Positions 32,434 to 42,120 are shown, counted from the first letter of the stretch. The stretch: 64,000 nucleotides of DNA from Gemmatimonadaceae bacterium (GCA_013813715.1 JACCRF010000169.1:37168-101167), one strand, 5' to 3'. A program made the numbers and translations. The notes: a model not told the origin generated them from the sequence alone.

Positions 32434-34932
32434 GTGTTTCGTCATTTCTTCGTCGCCTGTGCACTGCTGGTTGGCGTCCCGGGCTGCTTTCTGCGCCCGG
32501 TTCGTCAACCAGTTGCTACCGTGCAAAAATCTCCGGCCCAGCTCCGCGCCGACAGCGTCGAGAAGGCCGAAGCAGCGACCGGACTCAAGCCGTACGCCAA
32601 GGTCATTACGAGCGCGGCACAGACACGACACGGTCTTTTTTCGACACATCGGATCGGCGACACGCTTTATTTCGAGATTCCGCGCCGCGAACTCGAGCGG
32701 GACATGCTTCTGGTCGGACGCTTTGCGCGAGCGGCTGTCGGCGCGAACTTCGGTGGCGATGAATTCACCCAGCGGGTGCTTCGCTGGGAGAAACAGGGCA
32801 ACCGCATCCTTCTCCGCAGTGTCAGCTTCGAAATCACCGCCGATTCGACACTTCCCGTCTACCGTGCGGTATCTCAAGCCACTTATCCGCCCGTCGTCGC
32901 CGTTTTTCAGGTTCAGGCGTACGGTCCCGACAGCACGGCGGTGGTAGACGTTACTCCGCTGTATACGACCAATGTTGCGGAGTTCGTCGGCGCGCGCGGC
33001 TCATTCGATGAAAAGCGATCGTTTATCGAAAAGGTCAGCGCGTTTCCCGATAACGTCGAGGTCGAAGCAACCCAGACGGCGACTCCCGAGAATCCCCCAG
33101 ATTCTCAGCGCGGCCTTGGTCCTGTTCCGGCGCAAAGTGTCCTCGCCCATTGGAGCATGATTCGCCTGCCGGTCCGCCCAATGATGGCCCGGCTCGCCGA
33201 CAAGCGTGTCGGATACTTCGAGGTGAGCCGGACGGATTATGGCCTGCCTGAGCACCGGTCGGTCACGCGGTCGTACATCACGCGCTGGCGGCTCGAGAAG
33301 AAGTTTCCCGACTCCGCCCTTTCCGAACCTGTCCAGCCGATAGTGTACTACGTCGATCCTGCTACTCCAAAGCAATGGATTCCCTGGATAAAGAGGGGAA
33401 TCGCGGACTGGCAGCCAGCATTCGAGGCAGCAGGGTTCCGGCGCGCGATCATAGCGAGAGATGCTCCCGCCGCCGCCGAAAACCCAGACTGGTCGCCCGA
33501 TGACATCCGCCATTCAGTGATCAGGTGGCTTCCCTCCGTCACCGAGAACGCGCAGGGACCCCACGTTCACGATCCCCGCAGCGGGGAGATTCTAAATGGC
33601 TCGATGCGGATTTTTCACAACGTCCTCAACCTGGTGAGAAACTGGTACTTCACGCAGGTCTCTCCGCTCGACCCGCGGGCGCAGCAGCTGCCATTCCCCG
33701 ACTCTCTGATGGGGCGACTCGTGCAGTATGTGATCGCCCACGAGGTCGGCCACACCCTCGGCCTTCAGCACAACATGAAGGCGAGCTCGACGTACCCCGC
33801 CGACAGCGTTCGCAATGCGTCGTGGCTGCGACGGATGGGGCACAGCCCGACACTCATGGACTACGCGCGCTTCAACTACGTCGCGCAGCCGGAGGATCGA
33901 ATTCCAGCCGAGTATCTCATCCCCCGCATCGGCCCCTACGACTCGTTCGCAATTAACTGGGGATATGCTCCGATTCCCAGGGCTCGAACGCCTGAGGATG
34001 AGAAGGCGGTTCTCAACGATTTGGCGGAGATGCAGGATTCCGTCCCCTGGTATCGCTTCACGACATCAGGCGCTCGCAACGTCGATCCAGGTGATGCGAC
34101 AGAGGCTGTCGGCGACGCCGATGCGGTTCGCTCCACAGCCTGGGGCATTCGCAATATCAAGAGAGTGATGCCGATCCTTTTTTCGGCCGCACTCAAAAAG
34201 GGGGAGGACAACGCCGAGCTCAGCGAGCTGTACGAGAAGCTCCTCGATCAGTGGGGACTCGAGATGGAGCACGTTGTCGGAATCGTAGGAGGATCGGAAA
34301 CCCGTGAGAAGTACGGCGGACAACCGGGGCCACGATTCACGCCGCTCTCACGTGCGCGACAGCAGGCAGCGGTGCGCTTCATCAACGAGAACGCCTTTCG
34401 CACGCCCGATTACTTCGTCGATACGCAAATCCTCAGGCGAATCGAGCCCGAGGGCACGCTTCGCCGAATCGGTTCCGCGCAGTCGCGGGTGCTGGCCAGC
34501 CTCCTTGAAACCGATCGCCTGAACCGGCTTTCCGAGTACGAAGCAATCTCTCACCGAGGCGGCGGTGAGCCCTACCGCCTTGCCGAAATGCTGGGTGACG
34601 TCCGCCGCGGAATATGGGGAGAGTTGAGTGCAGGTCGCGTAAACATAGATCCCTTCCGCCGGTCGCTTCAGCGGGCGTACATCTCCCAGGTGGACGCGAA
34701 GGTGAACCCATCTCCCGCGATCATAATCACCACCAGCCCGCCTTCGAGAGGCGCCAGGCCCAGCCCGTCATCGGGTGCTAACAGTGACGTTCGCGCGCTG
34801 ATGCGTGGAGAGCTTATCGAGCTCGATGCTGCACTGCGGTCAGCTCAGGGTCGCGCTGCAAACCGTACAACGCGGCTGCACATCATGGACATGCGCAACG
34901 AGATCAGGCGGATTCTCGATCCTGAGAGGTAA
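32434..34932 (+). CDS. Secreted zinc-dependent metalloprotease (DUF5117-type)
   Basis: 832 residues from a GTG at 32434; the preceding open frame overlaps fabI out of frame. The N-terminus has a lipobox (VPGC). The gluzincin/metzincin signature is intact: IAHEVGHTLGLQHNMKASS near residue 436, with the third His of a HExxHxxGxxH site. Before it come family stretches RFARAAVGANFGGDEFTQ and YFEVSRTDYGLPEH, and after it SWLRRMGHSPTLMDYARFNY with a Met-turn-like LMDY. Such proteases are common in Bacteroidota and Gemmatimonadota, are exported, and have unknown targets. The gene is convergent with an M16 pair. Confidence 0.9.
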   Translation: MFRHFFVACALLVGVPGCFLRPVRQPVATVQKSPAQLRADSVEKAEAATGLKPYAKVITSAAQTRHGLFSTHRIGDTLYFEIPRRELERDMLLVGRFARAAVGANFGGDEFTQRVLRWEKQGNRILLRSVSFEITADSTLPVYRAVSQATYPPVVAVFQVQAYGPDSTAVVDVTPLYTTNVAEFVGARGSFDEKRSFIEKVSAFPDNVEVEATQTATPENPPDSQRGLGPVPAQSVLAHWSMIRLPVRPMMARLADKRVGYFEVSRTDYGLPEHRSVTRSYITRWRLEKKFPDSALSEPVQPIVYYVDPATPKQWIPWIKRGIADWQPAFEAAGFRRAIIARDAPAAAENPDWSPDDIRHSVIRWLPSVTENAQGPHVHDPRSGEILNGSMRIFHNVLNLVRNWYFTQVSPLDPRAQQLPFPDSLMGRLVQYVIAHEVGHTLGLQHNMKASSTYPADSVRNASWLRRMGHSPTLMDYARFNYVAQPEDRIPAEYLIPRIGPYDSFAINWGYAPIPRARTPEDEKAVLNDLAEMQDSVPWYRFTTSGARNVDPGDATEAVGDADAVRSTAWGIRNIKRVMPILFSAALKKGEDNAELSELYEKLLDQWGLEMEHVVGIVGGSETREKYGGQPGPRFTPLSRARQQAAVRFINENAFRTPDYFVDTQILRRIEPEGTLRRIGSAQSRVLASLLETDRLNRLSEYEAISHRGGGEPYRLAEMLGDVRRGIWGELSAGRVNIDPFRRSLQRAYISQVDAKVNPSPAIIITTSPPSRGARPSPSSGANSDVRALMRGELIELDAALRSAQGRAANRTTRLHIMDMRNEIRRILDPER

Positions 34933-34950
34933 AGAGCGCCGGGTGGCCCG

Positions 34951-36255
34951 CTAGAAGGACAGTACGAGCGCCCTTGTGACCTTCGCCGGATCCCCGATTA
35001 CCGCAAATCGCGCCTTATGCATGTAGCGCTTTGCCACCCGCTGGACATCGACCGGCTTCACGTTGCGGTATGCCCGCAGGAACAGGTCGTATTTCTGCCA
35101 GCTTCCGCCCACCAGCTCCCATAGTCCAAGCGCGGCAGCCTGGCCCATGTTCGTCTCCTGCCGCACGAGATAAGCAGTCAGAGCGGCGTTGACGTTCTCG
35201 GCCATGCGTGCAGCCGGAACGAGCTCGTTCTGGAGGCGTTTCACCTCCGAGAAGATCACCTTGAGCGTTGTGTCCGGATCCACCGCCGTCACGTAGACGC
35301 GACCTCGATTCGCTCGGCGAGTCTCCAGTCCGGCCGCCACTGCGTACGTCATGTTGCGCTTCGTCCGCACTTCCTCGAACAGCCTGTTGCCAAGAATGTC
35401 CGTGGCGACGCGGAACGCGGCGTAATCGGGATCACTGATGTTTGGCGCTGCGAAGAAGCCGGTAATGTAGTTGGTCGGCAACTCCCGCTTCACGACCACC
35501 AGATCGGGAGTGACGTCGCCGAGGATTGTAACGGGCCCCGCGTTTCGCCCCTTTGCCGGCAGGTTTCCGAATGCCGCCTGGATTTTGCTGGTGAGATCGG
35601 CTCGCGTCACGTTGCCGACCACCACGATCAGCAGATTTTCCTTCGCCATCCGCTCCCGGTGCCACATCATGAGCGCGTCACGGCTTATCGCCGCAATCGA
35701 CGTCGCCGTTCCGCCGGGAAGCAAGGCATAGGGATGGCCCGCATAAAGAAGACTGTCCGCCAGAAACGTGAGGTACGTGTCGGGATCATCGGTTCGTCTC
35801 TTCGCCGCATCCACTAGTTGGCCGCGCACAATCTCGACCTCCGCCGCGGGGAACGTTGGACGAAGTGCAGCCTCCGCGAACAGATCCCAGGCCTCGTTCC
35901 AGTGCTGCCGCACACCCTGGAGCGTGAGCACCGAGTAATCCACGTTTACATCAGCGCCGATTGCGGTGCCGGTGGAAGTTGCAAGCGCCGCGAATGCATC
36001 CTTGCTGTACCTGGCGGTACCGTGCGTTGCCGCGTTCAGCATGAGGCTCTCGATGCCTGCATTCGCCACACTGAGGTTCGCGGCTCCCCCTCGCAGATAC
36101 ATGCGCACCGCCACAACATCGTTGGCGCGAATTGGCTTGAAGATCACCGGAATTCCCACCACCTCGAATTTCGAGACTACAGGAGCAGTCTGCGCCATAG
36201 CCTCACCATCGTGGATCGCGGTCGAGGCTAGGAGCACCGTGAGAAATTTCTTCAT
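34951..36255 (-). CDS. M16-family peptidase, non-catalytic subunit
   Basis: 434 residues with a signal peptide (MKKFLTVLLASTAI...EAMAQ). The M16 fold is plain (VVAVRMYLRGGAANLSVANA, NLLIVVVGNVTRADL, NYITGFFAAPNISDPDY, RKLFEEVRTKRN-type segments), but the zinc site HxxEH is replaced by GIESLMLN. It is therefore the inactive partner of a two-subunit M16B protease. Start overlaps the active-subunit stop by four bases (ATGA). Confidence 0.9.
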   Translation of the reverse strand: MKKFLTVLLASTAIHDGEAMAQTAPVVSKFEVVGIPVIFKPIRANDVVAVRMYLRGGAANLSVANAGIESLMLNAATHGTARYSKDAFAALATSTGTAIGADVNVDYSVLTLQGVRQHWNEAWDLFAEAALRPTFPAAEVEIVRGQLVDAAKRRTDDPDTYLTFLADSLLYAGHPYALLPGGTATSIAAISRDALMMWHRERMAKENLLIVVVGNVTRADLTSKIQAAFGNLPAKGRNAGPVTILGDVTPDLVVVKRELPTNYITGFFAAPNISDPDYAAFRVATDILGNRLFEEVRTKRNMTYAVAAGLETRRANRGRVYVTAVDPDTTLKVIFSEVKRLQNELVPAARMAENVNAALTAYLVRQETNMGQAAALGLWELVGGSWQKYDLFLRAYRNVKPVDVQRVAKRYMHKARFAVIGDPAKVTRALVLSF

Positions 36256-37619
36256 CGCGCACCTCCCGCCGGCATGAGCGATTCAGGGCTAATCTTCAAC
36301 CGCTCGCGTTCCTGCGGGCTTATCAGCAACCCTGTCACGTACGGCTTGCCAACGATATAGGCACGCGCATATCGGGCGATGTCCGCGCGGGTAACCTTCT
36401 GCATGTTGGGCACATACGTCCTGTAGTAATCGAGCCCGGCCACGGCCCACCAGAAGCCGACGGTATGAGCGTACTCCGAAGCCTGCTCGCGCTGGTAAAG
36501 CGCCTGGATCCCCAGTTGCCGCTGCGCGGCCGCAAGTTGTTCAGGCGTGATGTAGTTCTCGTCGGTGAGTTTCGCGACCTCTTCCATTATCGCCCGCTGT
36601 GCTTCCTGCAGCTTGTCGGCCGGAAGCTGCGCGAAAACGGAGATCGGCCCGGTGTATCCTAGCGTGTAGTAGCTGAGTCCGACGCTATAGGTGAGACCGC
36701 TGTCCACCAACCGTTTGTGAAAATTGCTCGATGGGTTTGCGAGCACGGTCGACAGAACATCAGCCGCGAAAGTCGAGGCGGGATCGACCGTAACGCTCGG
36801 GCCATGCCAAACCATATAGAGCGCGGCTCCCTGAACTGGACGCTCGACGATCACGCTTCGCGTCTTTGCCAGTGGCGGCGGCTTGGCAATCGCCGTTGCA
36901 AATGGATCGGCGCCACGCGGCCAGTCGCCGAACACCTGCTCCGCGAGCTGGAATCCACGGGCCGGCGTGATGTCGCCCGCAAGTATGATCACGCTGTTAT
37001 TCGGAACGTAGTACCGGTTCTTGATCGTGTTCATCTTCTCCTGCGTCGCGGTGATGATCACGTTGCGGTTTCCGATCACGTTTTTTCGCGAGTAGTATCC
37101 GGGCGTCCACAGCAGCGTGTCTACGCCGCGGAACAGGTGGAAGTAGGGATTCGCCTCGTTCCGGTCGAACTCGCCCAGTACCACCGGCCGCTCCCTCACC
37201 AGCTCATCCTGGTTGAACAGCGGATACCGGATTGCATCCTCCATGAACTGCATCGCCGGAACAAGGCTGTCGACTCCAACGGTCACATAGTAATTGACCC
37301 GCTCTTCGCTCGTCGTTCCGTTCCAGACTGCCCCCAGCTGATTCATCCGGCGGAGATACATCTCCTGCGAGGGAATTGTGCGATTCGCCTTGAAGAACAT
37401 GTGCTCGTACAGGTGCGACAGCCCGTCGTACTCCGGGGTCTCCGTGTATGCACCATTTTTGACGTCGATCTCAACCGTCACCAGGGGAACGGCGTGACTC
37501 TCGATGACTATCACGTCGAGCCCGTTCGCCAGCTTCCGGCTGTGTATCGGCAGATCCGACTGCGCACCCAGCGACGACCCTAAGAGAAGCACGCCGGAGA
37601 GTATGGCCCATCGTTTCAT
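36252..37619 (-). CDS. M16-family zinc peptidase, catalytic subunit
   Basis: 455 residues with a signal peptide ending LGAQ. The inverted zinc motif HLYEH is at residues 69-73 (GLSHLYEHMFF), with the third ligand Glu in ERPVVLGEFDRN. The C-terminal half has AALYMVWHGPSV and DSGLTYSVGLSYY typical of M16B. The product is probably periplasmic, and it forms a clam-like heterodimer with the downstream non-catalytic subunit. The target is unknown; oligopeptides or envelope proteins are typical. Confidence 0.93.
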   Translation of the reverse strand: MKRWAILSGVLLLGSSLGAQSDLPIHSRKLANGLDVIVIESHAVPLVTVEIDVKNGAYTETPEYDGLSHLYEHMFFKANRTIPSQEMYLRRMNQLGAVWNGTTSEERVNYYVTVGVDSLVPAMQFMEDAIRYPLFNQDELVRERPVVLGEFDRNEANPYFHLFRGVDTLLWTPGYYSRKNVIGNRNVIITATQEKMNTIKNRYYVPNNSVIILAGDITPARGFQLAEQVFGDWPRGADPFATAIAKPPPLAKTRSVIVERPVQGAALYMVWHGPSVTVDPASTFAADVLSTVLANPSSNFHKRLVDSGLTYSVGLSYYTLGYTGPISVFAQLPADKLQEAQRAIMEEVAKLTDENYITPEQLAAAQRQLGIQALYQREQASEYAHTVGFWWAVAGLDYYRTYVPNMQKVTRADIARYARAYIVGKPYVTGLLISPQERERLKISPESLMPAGGAR

Positions 37620-37697
37620 GCTGCCTCCGCAGAGAGCGTTATGCCCGGCCTTCTCAAACTGCAGGGCGTCGACGGTTCACGCCAGACGTTTATCCAA

Positions 37698-38900
37698 CTA
37701 CCGCCGCTGGCGGATGATGCGCGCCTTGAGCTTCTCCAGCTCCCTGGCGGACAGCGGCCCGGTGAGGGTGTAATGCCTTCCGGTCACCGAATCAGTCCAT
37801 GAGATAGTCTTCATCTGCTGCATGACGGTCCCGGCGGCGAGGGGTGCTGCGGGAGGTGTCGCTGCTTTTTTCGTCGCACTGGGCGCACTGGCCGCACTGG
37901 GCGCACTACCGGCGCGCTGCATCGCCCCCCCCGCCTCGCTTGCCCGCGCCGCGAGATTCCTCGCTCGCAAACCAGTTGGGCCGCTCTCGCCAAGTGTGAC
38001 CTCGATGCCTGGTGAAACCGCGTAAACGGTGCGATGAACTGACCCGACGCTGTCTGCCCGAATTTCTTTCAGCGGTGTACCCCCACCCCCTCCCGCACCC
38101 TCGCTAGCGGCGGCCCGGCTGGCGACAACGTCCTCGAGCATCAATGCCTCAGGTCGGCGTAACGCAGGAGGAGCAATTGTCACCGCTTGAACGTTTCGGC
38201 CGGTAACTACCCTCCGTAAAGTGTCGGAAAGTGTGGTGACTGAGTTCGCTCCCTCCTCGCGTTTGCGGACGTCAGCCTCTGCGCCTTGTGTTTCGCTGAT
38301 CGCCTGAACGCCCTCGGGGGCCGCCGCCACCTTTGCGACTATCTTTGCTGCCGTTCCACTCGCTCTGCCTGAAAACTCCTGCCTGACGGGCTCGATGCTT
38401 CTTCGAGGTGGCATGTCTTCCCTTGATCTGAGAGCTGCTGGCTCACTCGGTACGCCAGTCGCCCTCTCTTTGGCCGCCGCCCCCGCAGTTGCGCCAGTCG
38501 CGTCCATGTCCGTTGCCCTCGCCGAACCGGCCACAGGCGACGGAGCCGATTCCGGTTCACTGACTGCTCGAGCCATTTCAACGCGCGGCAACGAACCCTC
38601 GCGGTTACGAACGACAAGCAGCGAGGCGCTCGCGACCAATAGAAGCGCCGCTGCTGCCCGCATATCGTTACGCGAGTACCACGCACGCTTCCTAGGCGCG
38701 GAGATCGGAATCACATTGCCCGGCACGTCGTCGAGCGCGATAAGTATCCGCGACGACGCTGCCACAAGTCCGCGCGCCTCTGCGACCACGCCCGCACACT
38801 GCGCGCACTCCGCTATGTGCATTTCGATGTGACTGGCTTCTTCCGGCGACAGCTCGCCGTCCAGCCAGGAGTGAATCATTCCCTCGTCAGGATGCTGCAT
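37698..38900 (-). CDS. Anti-sigma factor with zinc-finger domain
   Basis: 400 residues from the ATG at 38900, which overlaps the sigma-factor gene by 14 bases. N-terminal anti-sigma domain with the HxxxCxxC motif (H28, C32, C35 in HIAECAQC), a single transmembrane helix (about residues 85-105, RAAAALLLVASASLLVV), and a long low-complexity Ala/Pro-rich extracytoplasmic part that ends in SWTDSVTGRHYTLTGPLSA. The cytoplasmic finger should hold the ECF sigma factor; the outer part would sense the envelope. The long disordered region is unusual for the family. Confidence 0.82.
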   Translation of the reverse strand: MQHPDEGMIHSWLDGELSPEEASHIEMHIAECAQCAGVVAEARGLVAASSRILIALDDVPGNVIPISAPRKRAWYSRNDMRAAAALLLVASASLLVVRNREGSLPRVEMARAVSEPESAPSPVAGSARATDMDATGATAGAAAKERATGVPSEPAALRSREDMPPRRSIEPVRQEFSGRASGTAAKIVAKVAAAPEGVQAISETQGAEADVRKREEGANSVTTLSDTLRRVVTGRNVQAVTIAPPALRRPEALMLEDVVASRAAASEGAGGGGGTPLKEIRADSVGSVHRTVYAVSPGIEVTLGESGPTGLRARNLAARASEAGGAMQRAGSAPSAASAPSATKKAATPPAAPLAAGTVMQQMKTISWTDSVTGRHYTLTGPLSARELEKLKARIIRQRR

Positions 38901-39405
38901 TTCTCTCCCTCGCCTCGCGCTCTTTCTGAAGCGTTTCATAGCTTTCCACAAGACGCCGCCTCGCACGCGACAGCGTCGTGCCGACCGATGCCCGCGACAG
39001 CTCCAGTGCTTCAGCGATCTCCGAATAATCCAGTCCTTCCTCTCTCATCAGCAGAGCGAGCCGGTCCTTCTCTGCCAGTGCGTCTACAGCCTTTCTGGCA
39101 AGTGCTGCCTCCTGTGCCCGCTCCACCAGAGTCGCCTCCGGCTCGACGACACTGTCCCTCTCCAGTTCGGCGAGCAGAGACAGATGCCGCCTTCGCCGCG
39201 CATCCTTTCTCGCTTCGTCTCTCACCAGATTCGTCGCCACCGCGAAGAGCCAGGCACGCTCGTTGGTGATCGTCTCCTGCCGCAACGCGCGAACAAAGGT
39301 TTCCTGTGCGACCTCTTCAGCCCAGTCACGATCGCCGAGCCGTCGCGTCAGATACCGCACGAGCGCAGCGTTATAGGTTCGGAACAGCCGTTCAACGTCG
39401 GTCAA
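38887..39405 (-). CDS. ECF-type RNA polymerase sigma factor
   Basis: 172 residues from a TTG start at 39405, four bases after the VIT/VWA gene. Region 2 (LVRYLTRRLGDRDWAEEVAQ, ERAWLFAVATNLVRDEARK) recognises the -10 box, and region 4 (EEGLDYSEIAEALELSRASV, TTLSRARRRL) recognises the -35. Length is typical. The TTG start and close packing suggest translational coupling to the gene upstream and stoichiometry control with the downstream anti-sigma. Confidence 0.92.
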   Translation of the reverse strand: MTDVERLFRTYNAALVRYLTRRLGDRDWAEEVAQETFVRALRQETITNERAWLFAVATNLVRDEARKDARRRRHLSLLAELERDSVVEPEATLVERAQEAALARKAVDALAEKDRLALLMREEGLDYSEIAEALELSRASVGTTLSRARRRLVESYETLQKEREARERNAAS

Positions 39406-39409
39406 CGAG

Positions 39410-41662
39410 TCACCAGCGTGACTGGATCGATCTCAGCTCCGACTCGTTCAGCGATTCGGCGCCATCGGGCGCGACCTCGATTGCCACGTCGCGTCCTGCA
39501 ACCAGTACCCGCTCGCCAAGCGTGAACACTTCACGGAGCTCAGGAATGAGTTCAGCCAGTCTGAAGTACGCGCTCGAAAATGAGCGGACCTTCACCACCT
39601 TTATGGAATCGGCACGCCTCACGTCCACCCACACACCATTGCTGAGCATGAATGACCGCGCCCCAACCCGCCGCACTCCCACGGCCCTGGCGCCGGCATC
39701 AGCCTCGTCCGCTGCTGCGAGTGTGGTCGCCGATCGCAGCTTCGCGGCTTCGCGCGCGGCTTCGAACGATTGGACATTGGATGGTGCGGCTGAGCCTGCT
39801 GACGCCGTGCCTGCCCGCTGTTCCCGGCGAAGTGCTGAAGGGGCCGCTACGGCACGTGACGCCACAACCTCGCTCAGCCTCATGCCCGGCTCGAGTACCA
39901 GGTACGACGAGAATTCCGTCGGGATCGCATAACGCTCACCCAGCTCGCGTATCTCGTCATCCACCTCCCGCGATCTGCCGTTTTTTCGCTTCTCCGCGCT
40001 TAGATAGCCAACTCGCTGTGTCGCCCATAAACGAGCAACGAATGAATTCTCGCGAGAGCTGGAGGGAAACGCCACGCGCGTTGTCCATGACACGGGCCCA
40101 TTCGCGGTTTGCCCTTCGAAGCGGATTCGGGCGTTTCCGCTTCCGTCGTATCTAGTCAGCAACACGTAGTCCTGGCCGGCGAATATATCCGCGGCTTCCG
40201 CCGGGTGCCGCTTGAGCAGGCGCACACCCTCTGCCGATACACGCACATCGGTGACCACGGGACTTGTGAGCCTGCCGGCGACTATGGACACCGCACGTTC
40301 GACCGACTCCTCCGGCCGCACGAAATGCGCTGTACCCCGGCCCTCGATGGCAAGCCGCTCGATCAGGGCTGCGTTGAGATCCGCTCCGACGCCGAAGGAG
40401 AATATTCGCTGTCGCCCGCGAAGCCGTGACACGCGTGCCGCAATGGCTTCCGGGTCGCGCTCGCCCACAGTCGGCGCGCCATCCGTCACGAACAGAACGA
40501 GACCCAGCCGCCCCGAAGGCGTGTTTCCATCGAGCGCCGCGTCGAGCGCGCCGGAGATGTTTGTCGAGCCCGATGCATCGAGCGACTCGAGATAGCGAGA
40601 CGCCTCGCGAATGTTCTCCGACGTAGCACGCACGAATTCATCGCGGAAGCTCCGGACGTCGGTCGAGAAGTCGATCAGCCGGAACCGGTCGGATGAGCCC
40701 AGGGTCGCCAGCACCTGCTTCCCGGCTGCCTTTGCCTGCTGGATCTTCACACCCGACATCGAGCCTGACACGTCGAGAACGAGGGTGACGTCTCGCGCCG
40801 TCACGCGCGATGAAACTGCGGGAGGAGAGATTGTGAGCAGCGCGAAGCCATCCTCGCCACGGGGCGCATGCGTCAGTACCGATATCGCGGCTTCCGACGG
40901 ACGCCGCACCGGCACGAGCAGCGTCACCTCGCTTGCGTCTCCCCTTGCCGACACCTCACGCCGGTTGCCCAGCCGCGCCACACGTAAGGAGTGCGTCGGA
41001 GAATAGGGATTCCCGTATATGTCGTCGACGCGGTACGTGAGCGTGAATGAGCCCCGTGATCGGGACTCGGAATCCTCATCCTCCGCCCGGCCGCCGCCCC
41101 TTCGCGTCGGGACGCTGGCCGGCTGCGTGCCCCGAAAGTAGTCGATACGGAACGCATCGCCCTCGCGCTCGGCGATCATATGAAACCGAACCACCACCTT
41201 TTTCTGCTCACCGGGTGCGATTGGGAAGATCCTTGCGCGCAGCATGCCATAACCCATCCATTCCACCAACGCCGGATCACGCTGCTGCCTGACTATCTGT
41301 TCGTAGATCCCGCGAGCACGATCCGCGTTCATCATCTCACCCGATATCAGCTCGCCGTTGATCGAGAGCTTCAGGTCCTGGAACGCCGCCCCCTTCGGCA
41401 GCGGAAATACATAATCGGCCTCGCCGAGGCCGGCGCCACGATTGATGAAGGTCTCGACTATCTCGTAGCGCAGAACACGGTCGTCCAGTTCCACGCGCAC
41501 GTCGCTTGATTGCCTTGTAACTGCAGGGCCCGACGGACGACACGGCTGACACGGACCGTGTGCCGGGCAAATCCGGACGCACGGACGGGGAATGACCCAC
41601 CCCTGAGCCGAAAGGGTGGTCGAAAGGAGGGCCGCGAAGAGGAATGAAGGGAGGATGCGCAT
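39410..41662 (-). CDS. VIT and von Willebrand factor A domain protein, secreted
   Basis: 750 residues from the ATG at 41662, giving a signal peptide (MRILPSFLFAALL...LSAQ). A Cys/Pro-rich linker (CVRICPAHGPCQPCRP) precedes a VIT domain (about residues 55-190: VELDDRVLRYEIVETFINRG, YVFPLPKGAAFQDL). The VWA domain follows (about 275-450) with an intact MIDAS, LVLDVSGSMSG and LFVTDGAPTVGERD. The C-terminal region is helical. The product probably binds proteins or metals at the cell surface. It is the first gene of a VIT/VWA, sigma and anti-sigma unit, so it may be linked to the envelope signal. Confidence 0.88.
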   Translation of the reverse strand: MRILPSFLFAALLSTTLSAQGWVIPRPCVRICPAHGPCQPCRPSGPAVTRQSSDVRVELDDRVLRYEIVETFINRGAGLGEADYVFPLPKGAAFQDLKLSINGELISGEMMNADRARGIYEQIVRQQRDPALVEWMGYGMLRARIFPIAPGEQKKVVVRFHMIAEREGDAFRIDYFRGTQPASVPTRRGGGRAEDEDSESRSRGSFTLTYRVDDIYGNPYSPTHSLRVARLGNRREVSARGDASEVTLLVPVRRPSEAAISVLTHAPRGEDGFALLTISPPAVSSRVTARDVTLVLDVSGSMSGVKIQQAKAAGKQVLATLGSSDRFRLIDFSTDVRSFRDEFVRATSENIREASRYLESLDASGSTNISGALDAALDGNTPSGRLGLVLFVTDGAPTVGERDPEAIAARVSRLRGRQRIFSFGVGADLNAALIERLAIEGRGTAHFVRPEESVERAVSIVAGRLTSPVVTDVRVSAEGVRLLKRHPAEAADIFAGQDYVLLTRYDGSGNARIRFEGQTANGPVSWTTRVAFPSSSRENSFVARLWATQRVGYLSAEKRKNGRSREVDDEIRELGERYAIPTEFSSYLVLEPGMRLSEVVASRAVAAPSALRREQRAGTASAGSAAPSNVQSFEAAREAAKLRSATTLAAADEADAGARAVGVRRVGARSFMLSNGVWVDVRRADSIKVVKVRSFSSAYFRLAELIPELREVFTLGERVLVAGRDVAIEVAPDGAESLNESELRSIQSRW

Positions 41663-41759
41663 TGTCGTCTCGGGTTGTTTGCTACCCCGTAAGACGCGCA
41701 TCGCCACAGGCCTTGCACATGCCCCGCAAACGGCGCCAGGGCCAGCTATAGCTCCAGAG

Positions 41760-41885
41760 CTATTCCGGCTTCGCCTCGGGCGGAGTACGCCGCGTATAGC
41801 TGCCGGGTCGCTTGATCACCCGTACCTGGATCAGCTCCCTGTCCGCCCGATTCACCGTTTCCTCGAGCGATTCACCCCCTGACCA
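41760..41885 (-). pseudogene. Displaced C-terminal tail of the PAS-domain gene
   Basis: Directly after the PAS frame stops, the next frame gives 37 further codons with a coding-like third-position GC bias: GESLEETVNRADRELIQVRV, then IKRPGSYTRRTPPEAKPE, to a TAG at 41760-41762. Removing one G from the GGGGG run near 41885-41890 would join the two frames. Either a real frameshift mutation or a sequencing error would produce this. Confidence 0.5.
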
Positions 41886-42120
41886 GGGGGCCCACGAAGT
41901 CGCTCACGCGATAGTTCTTCAGCTCGTCGATCGAGTCGACGCCAAAGATTCTGAGAAATGCCGGATTAGCGTCGAGAATCTCGCCATCGTCATTAGTGAC
42001 GTAGATGCCCTCACCGAGATTCTGGGCGAATTTCGAGAGCGTTTCCGGATCGCTTAGGCTCCTGAAGCGTGAGCGGCCTGTGGCAGGTCTTTTCTCGGCA
42101 GAAGACTCTCTCTGCGGCAT
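41872..42120 (-). CDS. PAS-domain protein, probably frameshifted at its 3' end
   Basis: 82 residues from the ATG at 42120 (AAGGG eight bases upstream; an ATG at 42126 is too close to it). A short charged start (PQRESSAEKRPATGRS) is followed by a truncated PAS core: FAQNLGEGIYVTNDDGEILD, then ANPAFLRIFGVDSIDELKNY. The fold normally needs 100 or more residues, yet the frame stops soon after SDFVGP. The stop lies next to the palindrome CCCCCTG/CAGGGGG (41875-41890). With the tail at 41760-41885 restored, the protein would have about 120 residues. A ligand-sensing role is likely, without an output domain. Confidence 0.7.
   Translation of the reverse strand: MPQRESSAEKRPATGRSRFRSLSDPETLSKFAQNLGEGIYVTNDDGEILDANPAFLRIFGVDSIDELKNYRVSDFVGPLVRG

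Noticed and set aside
37861..37930. GC-rich direct repeats resembling a minisatellite (GCACTGGGCGCACTGG)
   Set aside because: They lie in the Ala/Pro-rich low-complexity part of the anti-sigma gene and are explained by its repetitive amino acid sequence.
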